From Rhabdophis nuchalis (Eukaryota > Chordata > Lepidosauria > Squamata > Natricidae): a stretch of 64,000 nucleotides of DNA. Both the position numbers and the translations under genes were made by a program. Position 1 is the first letter of the stretch; each line of letters opens with the position of its first letter. Below, in pieces: positions 12,201 through 21,817 of this stretch. Below the pieces are notes generated by a model, which was not told where the DNA came from, did not search any database, and worked only from the letters and a program-made list of their open reading frames with translations. The stretch spans positions 75,072,119 to 75,136,118 of the forward strand of contig CM077648.1 of NCBI GenBank assembly GCA_039707465.1, given 5' to 3'.

Positions 12201-15200
12201 GCCACACCTGTGTCATGTGCAAGCAGCATAAACGTAAAAGGTACGCACTTCTCAGTTATTTTTCTCCCTTAAGCTCCTCCCACCTGGCTGCTTCTTATGA
12301 TGCGTCACGCACACGCCCCTCACATTTCCAATGGTCGTTTCCTCAGCAACTGAATAATCCTCCAACGTTCCCTCACACATAGAGAGAGAGAGGGAAAAAT
12401 ACAGTAGGTAGGTAGGTAAGTAGGTAGGTAGAGGGAGAGAGAAAGAAATACAGTAGGTAAGTAGGTTGGGGTTTAAACGGTGGTTGTGTGTACGTGTTTG
12501 TGTGTGCAGGTGTAGATCTTCACACAGATTGGCTGGCCATTTAACCAGACTGGGCCACAGCTAGTAATAGAGTAAAATGCTTAGAATATCTGAAATCAGA
12601 CATAGTAATGCATTTAATGATTGTTCACAAGCATATTGACCTAAGATGCAATGTTAGTATAACTGTAGCTTGATTAATGCTAAACTATAACAAGAAGAAA
12701 GGGTACAATACTATTTTGAGAATTCCATTATAACTGTTCTTTCTGCTGAAAAGAATGAAACCTTTACAAGGTTCATTCATTCATAAATGTAAATGAACTT
12801 TGGGTAGGTTTCATCTATGTATGGGTATAGCTATATACCTCTCTGCGTGTGTATATGTATATGTGCGTGTGCGCGTGCGAGAGAGAGGGAGGGGAGAGAG
12901 AGTGAGAGAGAGAGAGAAAGAGAGAGAGAGAATGTACATATGTCATTTACATTTTTATTTAAAGCCAGCAATTCAGCATACACAGTGGAATTCTGTGTTC
13001 ATTATAATGCAGATAATTATTTATCAATTATTATCATGCAATAATACTAACATCTGTAATCTATTAATGTTATTTATCCCAATTTGCAGAATACAGTTGT
13101 CATACATTTTGTGTACGTGTGTATAACTTCAGTGGATTCATATACATATGCGACTACATCTGGACAGGGTCTATGACAATTCACCACAGCCAACTTGCCT
13201 CAGCCAACAATAATTAAATTGAAGTGTTGAATTGTCCCCTAATGAGTTGTCCCACAGCAAGTTGGCTGTGTTGAGTTGACTGTGGCTAGTGGTCCCATTC
13301 TGCTTGGCACATATGGTGCAATCTGTTTAGAAACAGATAGAGAGCTACACTTATCACAGTTTTCATTTATGCTTCTATTGAATTAAATTATCATATAAAT
13401 TGTGAGATTAACTTCATCCTTGACATCCTTCTGATATTTTCTCTCAAAACTTGGTTGTGTTAGCAGACCCGGAAATCTCAAGGAAATAGCAATTTGATGA
13501 GATTGTTGCATTGTTTTTAGCATCAGTCGTCTCCACTATCTTGTTACTAATAACATTGTTGATGCTTTTTAATTAGTTTTTAACATTAGGATTTTATTAT
13601 TGTTTTTATGTAAGGAGAGTTGCTTTATTATGAGATGTGGTTGTATAAATGTAATAAACAACAATTAAGACAAGAATTCGATTTAAACTTAAATACGTTT
13701 AAGATTCTGAATACTCACATAAAATATTCTGTCTATTTGTCATCAAGCATCAAAATTTTGAAGAGCAAATGCAAGGCATGAAGACACAGTTAATTCAACT
13801 GAGCACTTTACTTCGCTTATTAGATAGTGGATTCTGCAACTATTTGGGTATGTATACTTTTTTTTTTAAAGGGTTATTCTTTCTTTACACCATTTTCTTG
13901 CATCGATTATTTTCTTAGTTTTCAAGAGTCTTTGGTTTTAGATAGCAACCTTCTTTATGCATAATTTTGACCCAAGGTTTTTTAATCATGGTTTGTAGAG
14001 TGTTAAATTTATATTTACCAACAATGAAATAAAGTGGTTTGTAGAACAAGCCATCCTGGTTCACACATCTTTAACTCTAAAAAGCAGTCTTTATGCCCTA
14101 GAGTTAAATGTGATTCAGATGACTGTTTCAGCCTATGTTTTATTATGTTCGTATTTATAGTTAAAATTACTTTAGGTATAACTTTGGATATTACAGTTAT
14201 GGCAGTATTATATAAATTACCATATTTTTTGCTCCATAAGACGCACTCCCCATCACCCAAAGTGGATGCAAATGGTACCGGTCCTTTGGTGAATAGCAGC
14301 TGGGCCATGGTGGCGGGGTCCTTCTACAGCAGGGGTCTCCAACCTTTGCAACTTAAAGTCTGAAGGACTTCAGCTCCCAGAATTCTCCAGCCAGCAAAGC
14401 TGGCTGGAGAATTCTGGGAGCTGAAGTCCTTCAGACTTTAAGTTGCAAAGGTTGGAGACCCCTGTTCTATAGTACAGAACCCAGCCTTGTCTGTCTTTTT
14501 CATTGCCCACCTCTTCTGCCTCTTTTCTGCAGTGCAGAAGTCAATAGGCAAAGCTGCCACATGAGAGGACACCTATCTGTGGTCCCTTCAGAGTCCGCCT
14601 GATATTTTTTTGTCTTGTTTTTCTCCTCTAAACCTAGGTGCGTCTTACGGTCCAGTGCGTCTTGTGGAGAGAAAAATACAGTACTATGTTTGTTCATAGC
14701 TTAATTATTTTACCCAATAATTTCTTTCTAGTTTTCTTTTATTGTGAAGTTAAAATAACCTTCTAAGAGGACTTATGGATTTATTTCTTCCCATTTCTTT
14801 AGAATCTCAAGATTCAGGCTATCTTTATTTTTGTTTCCGATGGCTTCTAATAAGATTTAAAAGAGAATTTAGTTTTCAAGATATTCTTCGCTTATGGGAG
14901 GTAAGATGTGTTTTATGACAACATTTAACTTTTGATGCTCAATGAGAATGTTCAAGTTTTTAACAACATACTGAATATTTCTTAACATTATCTTTTCCTA
15001 CATATACTCAAATAGCAAAAATAAACGAAGTGAAAAAGCCAAAATCTTTGATGTGGAAGACATAAAAACATGCTGCCAGGCTATTTTTTTTAATTTATTT
15101 TTTGGTATTCCTGATGCCAAGAGGGTAACAATCTGTTAAGAAGGGTTTGCCTTTATTTTTTTCTAAAAATGGTGACCTAGACCTTTTTTTATATGAAAAA

Positions 15201-18200
15201 TAATGTTATCATTAAAAATGAATAAACTAAAACATACTTAGTATAGAAAAATTAGATAGAGGATACTCAAGATACAGACACTGTTAAGACTTGAAAAGAA
15301 AAAAAAGATTTATGCATACATTGAGATCAATACAATTTTCAAAGCCAACATTATATAATCCTGCAGAATCAAATTTTTAGTTTTTTTAATCACATAAAAC
15401 GGAAATCATACCATTGATACCTAGTTGAAGGATAGAATCTGGAAAGAATCATGTTTTCTGGAACAACCTAATTCACATATATATATGGATGGCTATAGCC
15501 ATTTATCCTTGGAACTGATACCTCAAATCTAGGTCATGCCCATGTTCTTTCATTGCCTTCTTTTGAATCATACTGCTGAGTATTAGATGTAGAATTTTAG
15601 ATGAGATCTAATGTAACCAATTTCATTGTAATTTTATTACAATATTATTACAATGACAATAAAGATTATTATTATTATTATTATTATTATGTAAAAATAT
15701 GCCTTTGTTAATACGTTTTTTAAAAATTTTAGTTTTCAGAACAGACGCAACACAAAAAATCCTCCTTTTCATCCTGGATAAAAGTGTATCAGTTGGTTAC
15801 AAAAAGTTTTCGTGCATCTCTTTCACAGTCGCCCATAATTCATATTAAGTATTTTAAATCAAATATATTTATACATATTACCATCATCATACCTCCATTC
15901 TCATTTGACTATAATTGTTTAAACGTCCTTCATCATAAAACATACCATCATAAAACATTTAAGTCATAACCACATGTTGCCATCTCATTTGCTATTTCTA
16001 GTATCCTCCAATAACACTATTCCTTATGGCCTATTCTAGGTAAACATCAAAAATATTTAGTAACAAAAATTTCTAATCTTCCTTTCCAAATCACTGTTTA
16101 CAATTTACATCCAATTTCCTCATGTTGTACCCATACACACACACATATATATATATTGTTATCATTATCTCTCCTTTATTTGACTATATCCATTATCATA
16201 ATTTAGTTCTTTTTTGTTTATCTTTATGTGTAACCAATTTCTCATCTTCCCTTCATAAGTACCATTCAACATTCATATCCAATTACTACTTGTTATACCA
16301 ATACATATGTATACATTATTGTCATTTTCAGTTGTTTAACCATATCTATTGTCACTAAATTTCACTAGTTTTAGATTAAACTCTTTCATCTATCAACCTG
16401 TATCTTTCCAGTAACAAAACAGTCTCATGTCTTCTGCCATTTGTGGTATCAGTCCTCTAATCAACTTCTTAATTAAATTTGCATGGACTCCTCTTTGCAA
16501 CTCATTGCTTATTAATTCACTCACGTAATTTCGATGCCCTTCTTCTGTTTCCTTGATCAGCTTGTCTTTAATTGCTAGTGTTGTTATCATTGGTGTTACT
16601 AATAAAATTTCTCTCTTTATGTCCATAAATTCTTTTATTTCTTCTTCTTCTGTATCTTGACATCTAGGGTAGAGTTCCCATCCATCTAATTCCCCTTTCC
16701 ATATTCTACTCTTTCCATTTCCAGACACAAACCATTCACCATAGATGTCAGCAGATTTGATTTCTTTGTAGTCCTTTTCCTCTAAAGTGTTTAGAACTCT
16801 AACCTCCATTTCCCCCACTTGATAGGTCTCTCTATCATTGTATTTTACTATTAGGTGCTCTAATTGTTCGAACTTCTTCTCCATTTTCTCAAATGTATTT
16901 GATAACTTCTATATTGCAAACATTATCTCTTGCAAGCTGACAGTTTCTTTCTGTTGTGGAAAATAAGACATTGCTTCCAGCTGTTAAAACACTGCTGCTC
17001 TGACTTGAAGGATTTTAAGGTCTCTGGTTAAGGATATACTTCAAAAGAACATTTGTATAAACAGTGCTTTACTTCTTATCACCTTCTATAAACAAACTGT
17101 GAGTCTTTGTGTTCCAAATCAGAATAATCAGTAAGGAAAGTAAAAGTATTTTGTTTTCAATCCACAAACTTTCAGCCTTCAAGTAGCAGTGTTATCTTTC
17201 CCTCTTGCTACAATTGTTACAATTTTCTTTGTTTCTTTTTGTTTCTTTTTAATATTCCAAGTTGAAAAAAAAGTCAAATTCTTGCATGAAATAGAGAAGA
17301 AAAAGTAAAAAAACACACGTAGTAATGAATAAGGAGAAGTTTATTCTGTAGGTTGAAAAAGTAGTAATAAAAAATAAAGAAGAAGAAAACTTAATCCATT
17401 CATTTTAAAAGGTTTGCATATATTCCATCCATAAAAATAGCATTTAAAAATTAAGATAACACACTGACCAGGACCATCCAAAGCTTAATTCTGCCACTTA
17501 TTTCTTCTGTTCTTAAATTTAAATTGGCTTTAAGTTTTTTATAGGCAACTGTAAACACTTTCCATTTCCTTCCGTTTTGGAGCCGTCCCAACTTTGTCAG
17601 CCTAGGTGCTGTGCTTTTATCGCCAGCTAGAAGAACTTCTCCTGGATCAGTCAGGGACTTTGCGGTGTCCCTGAGATCAGCAGGATACGTTCTTCCTGTT
17701 CACCATCTCTTTGAGATGGTTTAGGTCCAATTGGACCACCCAACGATAAAAGTATTGACTGCTATCTCGGGACTGAGATCATGTCATCGCGCCGTTGGCT
17801 CCTCACATTCCTAGAAATATGCCTTTTGAAAACTCCAGTTCCATTAACATACTTTTAAAATATTATTACTGTCCAGAGCCCCTCTATGAGAAAGATGAAT
17901 AGATAAGAAGTTTGATAAATAAAGTTATCTTTTTCAGCTTATCGAATAGTTCACATCTGAAATTTTTATTATCTATCAAAATGAACAAGGTAAAGGTAGT
18001 TTTCCCTGTCCAGTCATGTCCGATTCTAGGGCACAGTGCTCATCTCTGGCACTTGACTGAGAGAACCAGCATTGTCTGAAGACATTTTCTGTGGTCATGT
18101 GACCAGCATGGATATATGTCAAAGACATACACAATGCTGTTACTTTCCCACTGAAGTGGTAGTTATTAATCTACTCACACTTTTGCATGCTTTTGAACTG

Positions 18201-21200
18201 CTAGGTGGGCAGGAGTAGGGACAGGAATGGGAGCTCACCCCATTGTGTGGCACTCAGGCCTCAAACCTGTTTTTTAACACTCCATTATTATCAGCATAAG
18301 GAGAACCTGCCTACCTTACTGGTTGTAAACCAACAGTATTACTGTTTATTAGATTTTTTAATTCAACATATTTATTTATTACAAGCGATGTGGTGGCCTA
18401 GTGGGGCACTCACCTCCCACTTGGAAGGTTGAGAGCTCAATCCTAGATGTCTCTCTTTTAGGGCTCAAAGAAAAAATATCTGCTGCAAATTCCACATGGC
18501 ATCAGGAAGGGCTTCCTGTTAGTAAGCACTCAGGTCCCTCCAGACACCCCAACTGTACCCTGAATTAAGGGATTACAGGGTCAAAAAAAGGGAATTAAAA
18601 AAAATTATTCATTTATTAAAATTGTACCCTTCTACCCTACACTATAAACAAATAAGAAATATTTTCTTCCCATCTTCTGTCCCATTTGTAAAAAAAATAA
18701 AAAGAGACAAAGACTACTGAGATGTTTAATGTCAGGAGCAAAGAGGAGAAATATTAATGAAAGCATCTAATTTCTAGACACTTGCTTTTTACATTATCAG
18801 AATTCTTGTTTTTTTTCTTTTACTAAAGAATATATAGATTCATTCTTAGTTAAGCTGAAGTAGTTTTGTTTCCTAGCTGTTTACAGGATGTTACTTACCC
18901 TATTATGCCAATTTTTGTTTTTGTTCCCTGACTTTCTATAACACATATTCCCATGTAATAATTTTAAGTCTCATTAGAGATATCTAATGTTAGTTGTAGA
19001 TGGCTGATGCTAACAGCATATTGATTGCTCTGCCTTTTTTCTTCTCAGAACCTTCAGAAAAAAGCTGTAATAAGAAATGAACTATACAAACTACAATACT
19101 CTGCTTATAAATTATATAGATAAGGGTTTCATTAGAACTACCAACATTGAAATAGTCATAGCCTTTAATGAAATCAATAATTAAAGTTATCCAATGATTT
19201 TTCTCCTGATGTGATTATCTCTCCAGAAAAAATAATAATTTAGTGACTGGATATTATAGATCTAATCAGTCTTAACTGGCATGTAAACTGAATGATGATT
19301 CAACTGAAATATCAAATACAGGCACACATAGCTGTTAAAGAAAATGTAAGAGATGAGCTAATGCAGTGAGCTTTATTTAAAATGAATTGCATTTAATTTT
19401 ATTTAAAAGATTTGTATGTTTGCCCTTCTTAATCTTAAAATGGCCAGAGTCTTGTCTTTTATTTATCAGCAACTTGAATGTTTTATCAGGTGATGTGGAC
19501 AGATTTGCCTTGTCAGAATTTCCACCTTATTATATGCTGTGCTATTCTGGAATCTGAGAAACAACAAATAATGGAGAAACATTATGGCTTTAATGAAATA
19601 CTTAAGGTACCTGTTAAATTGAATTAAATTGAGACTATTTTTTTTCCTTTCTTTTTTGGATTTGCAAAATGAATAGCATTTCATTTTAGAATAAGTAGTG
19701 AGAGAGGGTTAATGAATCTTAGTAGTCAGCCATAGTTTTTTCTGTGATGAAAAATGTTCATTGCTGAATTATTTATAAAGAGATTTTATAAATCAGATTA
19801 TTCATATACAGAATGATAATTATTTGATTTATAAAGCACGTAATAGAGCCGTGATGGCGAACCTATGGCACGGGTGTCACAGGTGGCACGTGGAACCATT
19901 TCTTAGGGCACGCGAGGCATTGCCCTGTCAGCTCCAGCACACGTGTGCTGTGGCCAGATGATTTAGACCTTTTGAGGCTGTTTTTCGCCCTCTGGAGGAG
20001 AGGCTGTTTTCACCCTCCCCAGGCTCCTAGAAAGCCTCTGGAGCATTATAGCATTATGGATGTGGCACGCCCACGCTCGACCCCTCCTGCGCTCCCCCTG
20101 CTTTTGGCACGTGAGTGAAAAAAGGTTAGCCATCACTGTAATAGAGCTTCTTTCTTGTTCTGAAGCAACTACAAAGCTTCTTATATGTATTGCTCTATGA
20201 TAGAGGCATCAAGGTGAAATAGGAAGTTCTTGGTTGAGTGAAGTTACGTTATGGAATAATAAAGTTACCCATGGTTATAATAGAAGCAAAATACTCAAGT
20301 CTATTCCAGTGTATTAGTTCACAGAAAAATGGCAATCCGTATGTTCTCCAATCTCAGTATGCAGCTTGTTGGCTGTGGCCTAGCAAAAAGAACTGACCAT
20401 CTCAAAACAACTGTATCAAGAATTCTAAATACAATCAGGGTGTGTAATTTATGTACCATACTTTATCCAAAAGATATTTCTAAATTTAGAATAATTGTAT
20501 ATTTCCAGTGAAAAGAAAGATTGGATAAATAATAATGTCACATTGTTACCATATTCTCAATGTATCTAAAATGCTCCTTCAATTTTAAAATAGATTTAAA
20601 GCTAGTTTTTTCCCCCAGATACAACTATAGAGAACTAAATTTTAATTCTAGTGGTGAAAATGTATTAAGCAAGATAGCAGTAACTTTTAATAAAAGATTC
20701 TAAAGAAGGTATCAACATTCTGAAACTTAGATATAAATTAAAAATAATACACTTCACCTTTTTTGAGGCTGACCTTTTTTGCTTTTTTTTATATCAGCAT
20801 ATCAATGAATTGTCCATGAAAATGGATGTGGATGATGTACTTTGCAAAGCAGAAGCAGTTTCTATGCAGATGATGAATTGCAAGGTAAATAGTGAAATGC
20901 ATTTTATAAGCATTCTATGAAGAATTCATTGGTTGTTCCAACTGATCCTTCAAAAGATGGGCAACAGTATTTGGAAATATACAACGAATACCCAGAATGA
21001 TTGCCTATCTTGCTGTTGCTTTTCCTATGGCAATTCCCTCTGTCTTTAAAAAAAAATCATTTTTATATTGTAACATTTTATTATACACTGTCCTGAGTCC
21101 CTCTAAGGGAGAGATGAGCGGTTTAAAAATGTGAAAAATAAAATTAAACAAATTAATAAATAAATCTTACTTTCAGATTTTGCATTTCCTCTATTAGGAA

Positions 21201-21817
21201 AACATAATGGGTTGTGGAATTCCTTGAGACTGAACCTTTTTCCCTCCTTTTTTTGTTAACTTCAAGTTTGTGTGCACACATGAGACAAGATTAAAGGAAA
21301 GCAGTAAGCCATATTAATGTGCAGCATTTCCCCATCACAACACTGCAAATTCTGTTGCAGTATTGTGCCTCCTGGTTATTATATTTTGTTGCTTTTTTAG
21401 GGCTACTTGCTACTCACTTTTTCCTATCAAACAATAAGTTGTATAATTTGATACTTCATATACCTACATTTATAAGTCATGTTTATTTCATTTAATTTAG
21501 TTCTGCATTAGTCTGGTATTTTTGGCTGGGATATTGTTTCAAAGCAGGGTATAATTTGAGAGGAATAACATGCCAGCAATCAAAAAGAACTTCTTTTCTG
21601 CCTTTCTTCAAAGGAATTACCTCAAGCAATTTGTGAAATTTTGGGATTAGAAAATAGTGCTATGACAACACCAGATTCAGATGCTGGGGAAGATGAGGCT
21701 GTTGATGGGATGAGTTGCCTTGCATCAGCATATCCAAACGTCTCTTTGCCTATTGCTGCTGCCTACAAAAGAAATGAAAGAATTCAACAAGTGATACACA
21801 CAGACTCCACAAACTAA
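1940..21817 (+). CDS. TBC1D15: TBC1D15, TBC-domain Rab GTPase-activating protein, 3' nine coding exons (partial gene)
   Basis: Join of 1940-2043, 3744-3838, 10181-10297, 10693-10793, 13748-13847, 14803-14900, 19490-19606, 20798-20884 and 21614-21817. All exons have AG acceptors and GT donors, phases agree throughout, and the join encodes 340 residues plus stop. The TBC domain carries both catalytic signatures: the arginine finger IEKDVNR (split between the second and third exons, reading IxxDxxR) and the glutamine finger YVQ at the start of the fourth. This family stimulates GTP hydrolysis by Rab proteins; TBC1D15 is known to act on Rab7 and to be recruited to mitochondria by Fis1. The 5' exons (N-terminal half) lie left of the window. 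The TBC core reads like mammalian TBC1D15, while the acidic C-terminal tail after TTPDSD diverges. A confusion with paralogue TBC1D17 is unlikely because TPH2 follows directly. Confidence 0.95.
2536..3638. mobile_element. Mariner-like (TA-target) MITE, copy 1
   Basis: Terminal inverted repeats: CCGTATTTTTCAGAGTATAA at the left and TCCGAAAAATACGG at the right, with GTGCGTCTTATAC subterminal copies at both ends. The right flank is TA; the left flank is GA, probably a mutated TA, because copies at 14220 and 62309 have TA on both sides. The interior has duplicated GC-rich segments (2630-2960) and a long CTAC/CTAT array. Open frames inside (to 258 codons) are repeat artefacts. No transposase. Confidence 0.75.
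3133..3564. repeat. Composite (CTAC)n/(CTAT)n/(CT)n minisatellite with a 22-unit GATA core
   Basis: Alternating CTACCTAC blocks, CTCTCTC blocks and repeated TACTGTATTTCTCTC segments. Positions 3338-3426 are an almost pure (TCTA)n array, i.e. GATA on the minus strand. It lies inside the mariner-like MITE. Confidence 0.95.
3639..4329. other. Unique intronic DNA around the exon at 3744
   Basis: Apart from the coding exon at 3744-3838, this is AT-rich intron in which I see no recognisable element. Confidence 0.55.
3744..3838 (+). CDS. TBC1D15: TBC1D15 coding exon
   Basis: Encodes DEYFRMKLQWKSVSEEQEK and on to RDYRSLI. The acceptor is TTCTTCAG; the donor is GTAATT at 3839. The last base starts the E codon of the arginine-finger motif IEKDVNR. 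Confidence 0.95.
4330..4623 (-). mobile_element. Old, diverged L2/CR1-type LINE C-terminal fragment
   Basis: Minus-strand translation contains RRRAFSVSMPVFWNKVSPEI, aligning with the RGRAFSVAGPALWNDLPPEL block of the younger LINE copies at 4942 and 36945. The frame is short and broken; it belongs to a distinct, older family than the neighbouring element. Confidence 0.65.
5153..6497. mobile_element. hAT-type non-autonomous transposon (1345 bp) nested in LINE copy A
   Basis: The 8-bp target duplication GTCTAAGG (5145-5152 and 6498-6505) is perfect. Termini CAGGCATGTCCAAAG and the complement of CAGTGGTGTCCAAACTTTTT form imperfect inverted repeats typical of hAT elements. The interior is a GC-rich block (5230-5760) containing inverted copies of CTTAAG- and CGTTCT-rich segments, then a 500-bp purine-rich array. 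There is no transposase frame. Confidence 0.88.
5764..6275. repeat. Purine-rich GAGA/GACA/GAAA array
   Basis: About 510 bp of G/A on the + strand with (GACA)n at 6049-6072 and (GAAA)n and (GA)n blocks later. Internal long open frames rich in R/E/K or in L/S are compositional artefacts. Confidence 0.95.
9238..9405 (+). mobile_element. Sauria-like SINE, 5'-truncated (BovB/RTE-type tail)
   Basis: Contains AGCCAGCTGGGTGACCTTGG, GGCAAACGACTTCTG, CTTTGCCAAGAAAACCGCAG and CAGTCTCCGAGAATTGAACA, the conserved body and tail of the common squamate SINE. The tRNA-like head is missing. It abuts LINE copy A's 5' end through three imperfect CCACGAGAACATAAA repeats at 9189-9237. Confidence 0.7.
9406..10180. 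other. TBC1D15 intron end; old repeat around 9650-9990
   Basis: The segment with CCCCATGGTCACATGACTGC and CATTTGCATTTATGGCC resembles an old dispersed repeat (related decayed sequences at 34574-34645 and 43450-43640). The rest is AT-rich and unremarkable. Confidence 0.4.
10181..10297 (+). CDS. TBC1D15: TBC1D15 coding exon with arginine finger
   Basis: Encodes EKDVNRTDRTNTFYEGQD and then NPGLILLHDILMTYCMYDFDL. The IxxDxxR arginine finger is completed here. The acceptor is TTTTTTCTAG; the donor is GTAAGT at 10298. Confidence 0.96.
10693..10793 (+). CDS. TBC1D15: TBC1D15 coding exon with glutamine finger
   Basis: Encodes GYVQGMSDLLSPILYVMENE and then VDAFWCFALYMDQM. YVQ is the TBC glutamine finger that substitutes for the Rab switch glutamine. 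The acceptor is TTTTAAG; the donor is GTAAAT. Confidence 0.96.
11118..11937 (+). mobile_element. 5'-truncated L2/CR1-type LINE (copy C)
   Basis: Frame from about 11125 encodes RAHNLGVLMDSQLSLEEHMM, LVTSRLDYCNALYMGLPLRC and RELHWLPVTFRVRFKILVTT, the RT C-terminus and following domain. A stop at 11527 (TAA for a conserved CGA/CAA position) and a shifted continuation break it. The 3' end has CACCGCCCTGAGTCC and an (AAACT)n tail. It lies in sense orientation in a TBC1D15 intron. Confidence 0.85.
12067..12565 (+). mobile_element. Helitron, short non-autonomous copy
   Basis: Begins with TCTATATAAATAAAAATTTA after an A and ends CTAGT. Both ends align with the larger Helitron at 31856-33413, including GGCCATTTAACCAGACTGGG near the 3' end. 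The 16-bp hairpin just before CTAGT in the other copy is deleted here. The interior has a GTAGGTAGG and GAAATACAGTAGG minisatellite at 12380-12470. Confidence 0.8.
12566..13747. other. TBC1D15 intron with (GT)n/(GA)n tract and a weak inverted repeat
   Basis: Holds a TG/GA microsatellite at about 12850-12930. An imperfect inverted repeat lies at about 13169-13285 (CACAGCCAACTTGC against GCAAGTTGGCTGTG). Otherwise AT-rich with no recognised element. Confidence 0.5.
13748..13847 (+). CDS. TBC1D15: TBC1D15 coding exon
   Basis: Encodes HQNFEEQMQGMKTQLIQLS and then TLLRLLDSGFCNYL. The acceptor is GTCATCAAG, with a weak pyrimidine tract; the donor is GTATGT at 13848. It ends in phase 1. Confidence 0.94.
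14220..14681. mobile_element. Mariner-like MITE, copy 2
   Basis: Flanked by TA on both sides (14218-14219 and 14682-14683). Termini CCATATTTTTTGCTCCATAA and the complement CTGTATTTTTCTCTCCACAA match copies at 2536 and 62309, with the subterminal GTGCGTCTTA motif. A palindromic hAT MITE (14330-14464) has inserted into it. Confidence 0.8.
14330..14464. mobile_element. Palindromic hAT MITE nested in a mariner-like MITE
   Basis: 135 bp; almost entirely one inverted repeat from CAGGGGTCTCCAACCTTTGC to its complement. Target duplication TTCTACAG/TTCTATAG (7 of 8 match). The arms meet at CAGCCAGCAAAGCTGGCTG. Confidence 0.9.
14803..14900 (+). CDS. TBC1D15: TBC1D15 coding exon
   Basis: Encodes ESQDSGYLYFCFRWLLIRF and then KREFSFQDILRLWE, the conserved FCFRWLL(I)xFKREF core of TBC domains. 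The acceptor is TTTCTTTAG; the donor is GTAAGA. Confidence 0.96.
14901..15589. other. TBC1D15 intron, nothing recognised
   Basis: AT-rich sequence without identifiable repeats or coding potential. Confidence 0.55.
15590..15691 (+). mobile_element. Retroelement 3' end with (ATT)n tail
   Basis: AATTTCATTGTAATTTTATT and CAATGACAATAAAGATT followed by (ATT)n resembles a common squamate retroelement terminus. Only about 100 bp can be assigned. Confidence 0.45.
15707..17814 (-). mobile_element. 2.1-kb L1-like non-autonomous retroelement with one ORF
   Basis: Bounded by a perfect 12-bp target duplication AAATATGCCTTT (15695-15706 and 17815-17826). Reading the minus strand: a GC-richer 5' leader (17814-17000, including CGGCGCGATGACATGATCTC), a coding region at 16971-16393, then an A-rich 3' region ending AAAAAACGTATTAAC. 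There is no reverse transcriptase. The long duplication and A-rich end indicate L1-type target-primed insertion by another element's enzymes. Confidence 0.75.
16393..16971 (-). pseudogene. ORF of the 15707-17814 element, unrecognised, possible ORF1-like protein
   Basis: The longest open part starts at 16884 (163 residues, MEKKFEQLEHLIVKYNDRET onward, ending YWKDTG). The same frame continues upstream to an ATG at 16971 (MSYFPQQKETVSLQEIMFAI), interrupted by one TAG before KLSNTFEK. The N-terminus is heptad-like and charged, suggesting a coiled coil; the rest is rich in E/K. I do not recognise the family; an ORF1-type chaperone relative is a guess based on position in a retroelement. Confidence 0.45.
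17985..18290 (-). mobile_element. Dispersed retroelement fragment (RTE/BovB-associated SINE type)
   Basis: Contains AAGGTAAAGGTAG, CAGTCATGTCCGATTCTAGG, GTGGTCATGTGACCAGCATG and GAACTGCTAGGTGGGCAG, landmarks of a very common squamate repeat. Orientation is inferred from the RTE-like end being at the left. Confidence 0.55.
18383..18600 (+). mobile_element. tRNA-derived SINE
   Basis: The head GTGGTGGCCTAGTGG matches a pol III A box (TGGCCTAGTGG). AAGGTTGAGAGCTCAATCCT about 45 bp later is a decayed B box. The body includes ATATCTGCTGCAAATTCCAC and ends AAGGGATTACAGGGTCAAAA. Too diverged to be a functional tRNA. Confidence 0.65.
18601..19489. other. TBC1D15 intron, nothing recognised
   Basis: AT-rich sequence leading to the exon at 19490; no repeat signature stands out. 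Confidence 0.5.
19490..19606 (+). CDS. TBC1D15: TBC1D15 coding exon, end of TBC domain
   Basis: Encodes VMWTDLPCQNFHLIICCAIL and then ESEKQQIMEKHYGFNEILK. The acceptor is TTTATCAG; the donor is GTACCT at 19607. Exactly 39 codons, phase 0 at both ends. Confidence 0.95.
19849..20138. mobile_element. hAT MITE, 290 bp
   Basis: Perfect 8-bp target duplication TAATAGAG (19841-19848 and 20139-20146). Ends CGTGATGGCGAACCTATGGC and the complement CAGTGATGGCTAACCTTTTT form inverted repeats. The interior contains GGCACG-type repeats (TGTCACAGGTGGCACG). No coding capacity. Confidence 0.88.
20147..20797. other. TBC1D15 intron, nothing recognised
   Basis: AT-rich; a 60-codon ORF at 20329-20511 has no recognisable features and no conservation clue. 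Confidence 0.5.
20798..20884 (+). CDS. TBC1D15: TBC1D15 coding exon
   Basis: Encodes HINELSMKMDVDDVLCKAEA and then VSMQMMNCK. The acceptor is ATATCAG after a T-rich tract; the donor is GTAAAT. 29 codons, phase 0 at both ends. Confidence 0.94.
21045..21168 (+). mobile_element. L2/CR1-type LINE 3' end remnant
   Basis: CACTGTCCTGAGTCCCTCTA then AGGGAGAGATGAGCGGTTT matches the hairpin-tail consensus of the LINE copies in this window, followed by an AAATAAA-type tail. A still weaker copy lies at about 17868-17935. Confidence 0.6.
21614..21817 (+). CDS. TBC1D15: TBC1D15 terminal coding exon with stop
   Basis: Encodes ELPQAICEILGLENSAMTTP, then an acidic stretch (DSDAGEDEAVD) and a low-conservation tail ending DSTN before TAA at 21815-21817. 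The acceptor is CTTCAAAG. The beginning matches the mammalian sequence; the last 40 or so residues look lineage-specific. Confidence 0.92.
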   Translation, partial: ELPQAICEILGLENSAMTTPDSDAGEDEAVDGMSCLASAYPNVSLPIAAAYKRNERIQQVIHTDSTN

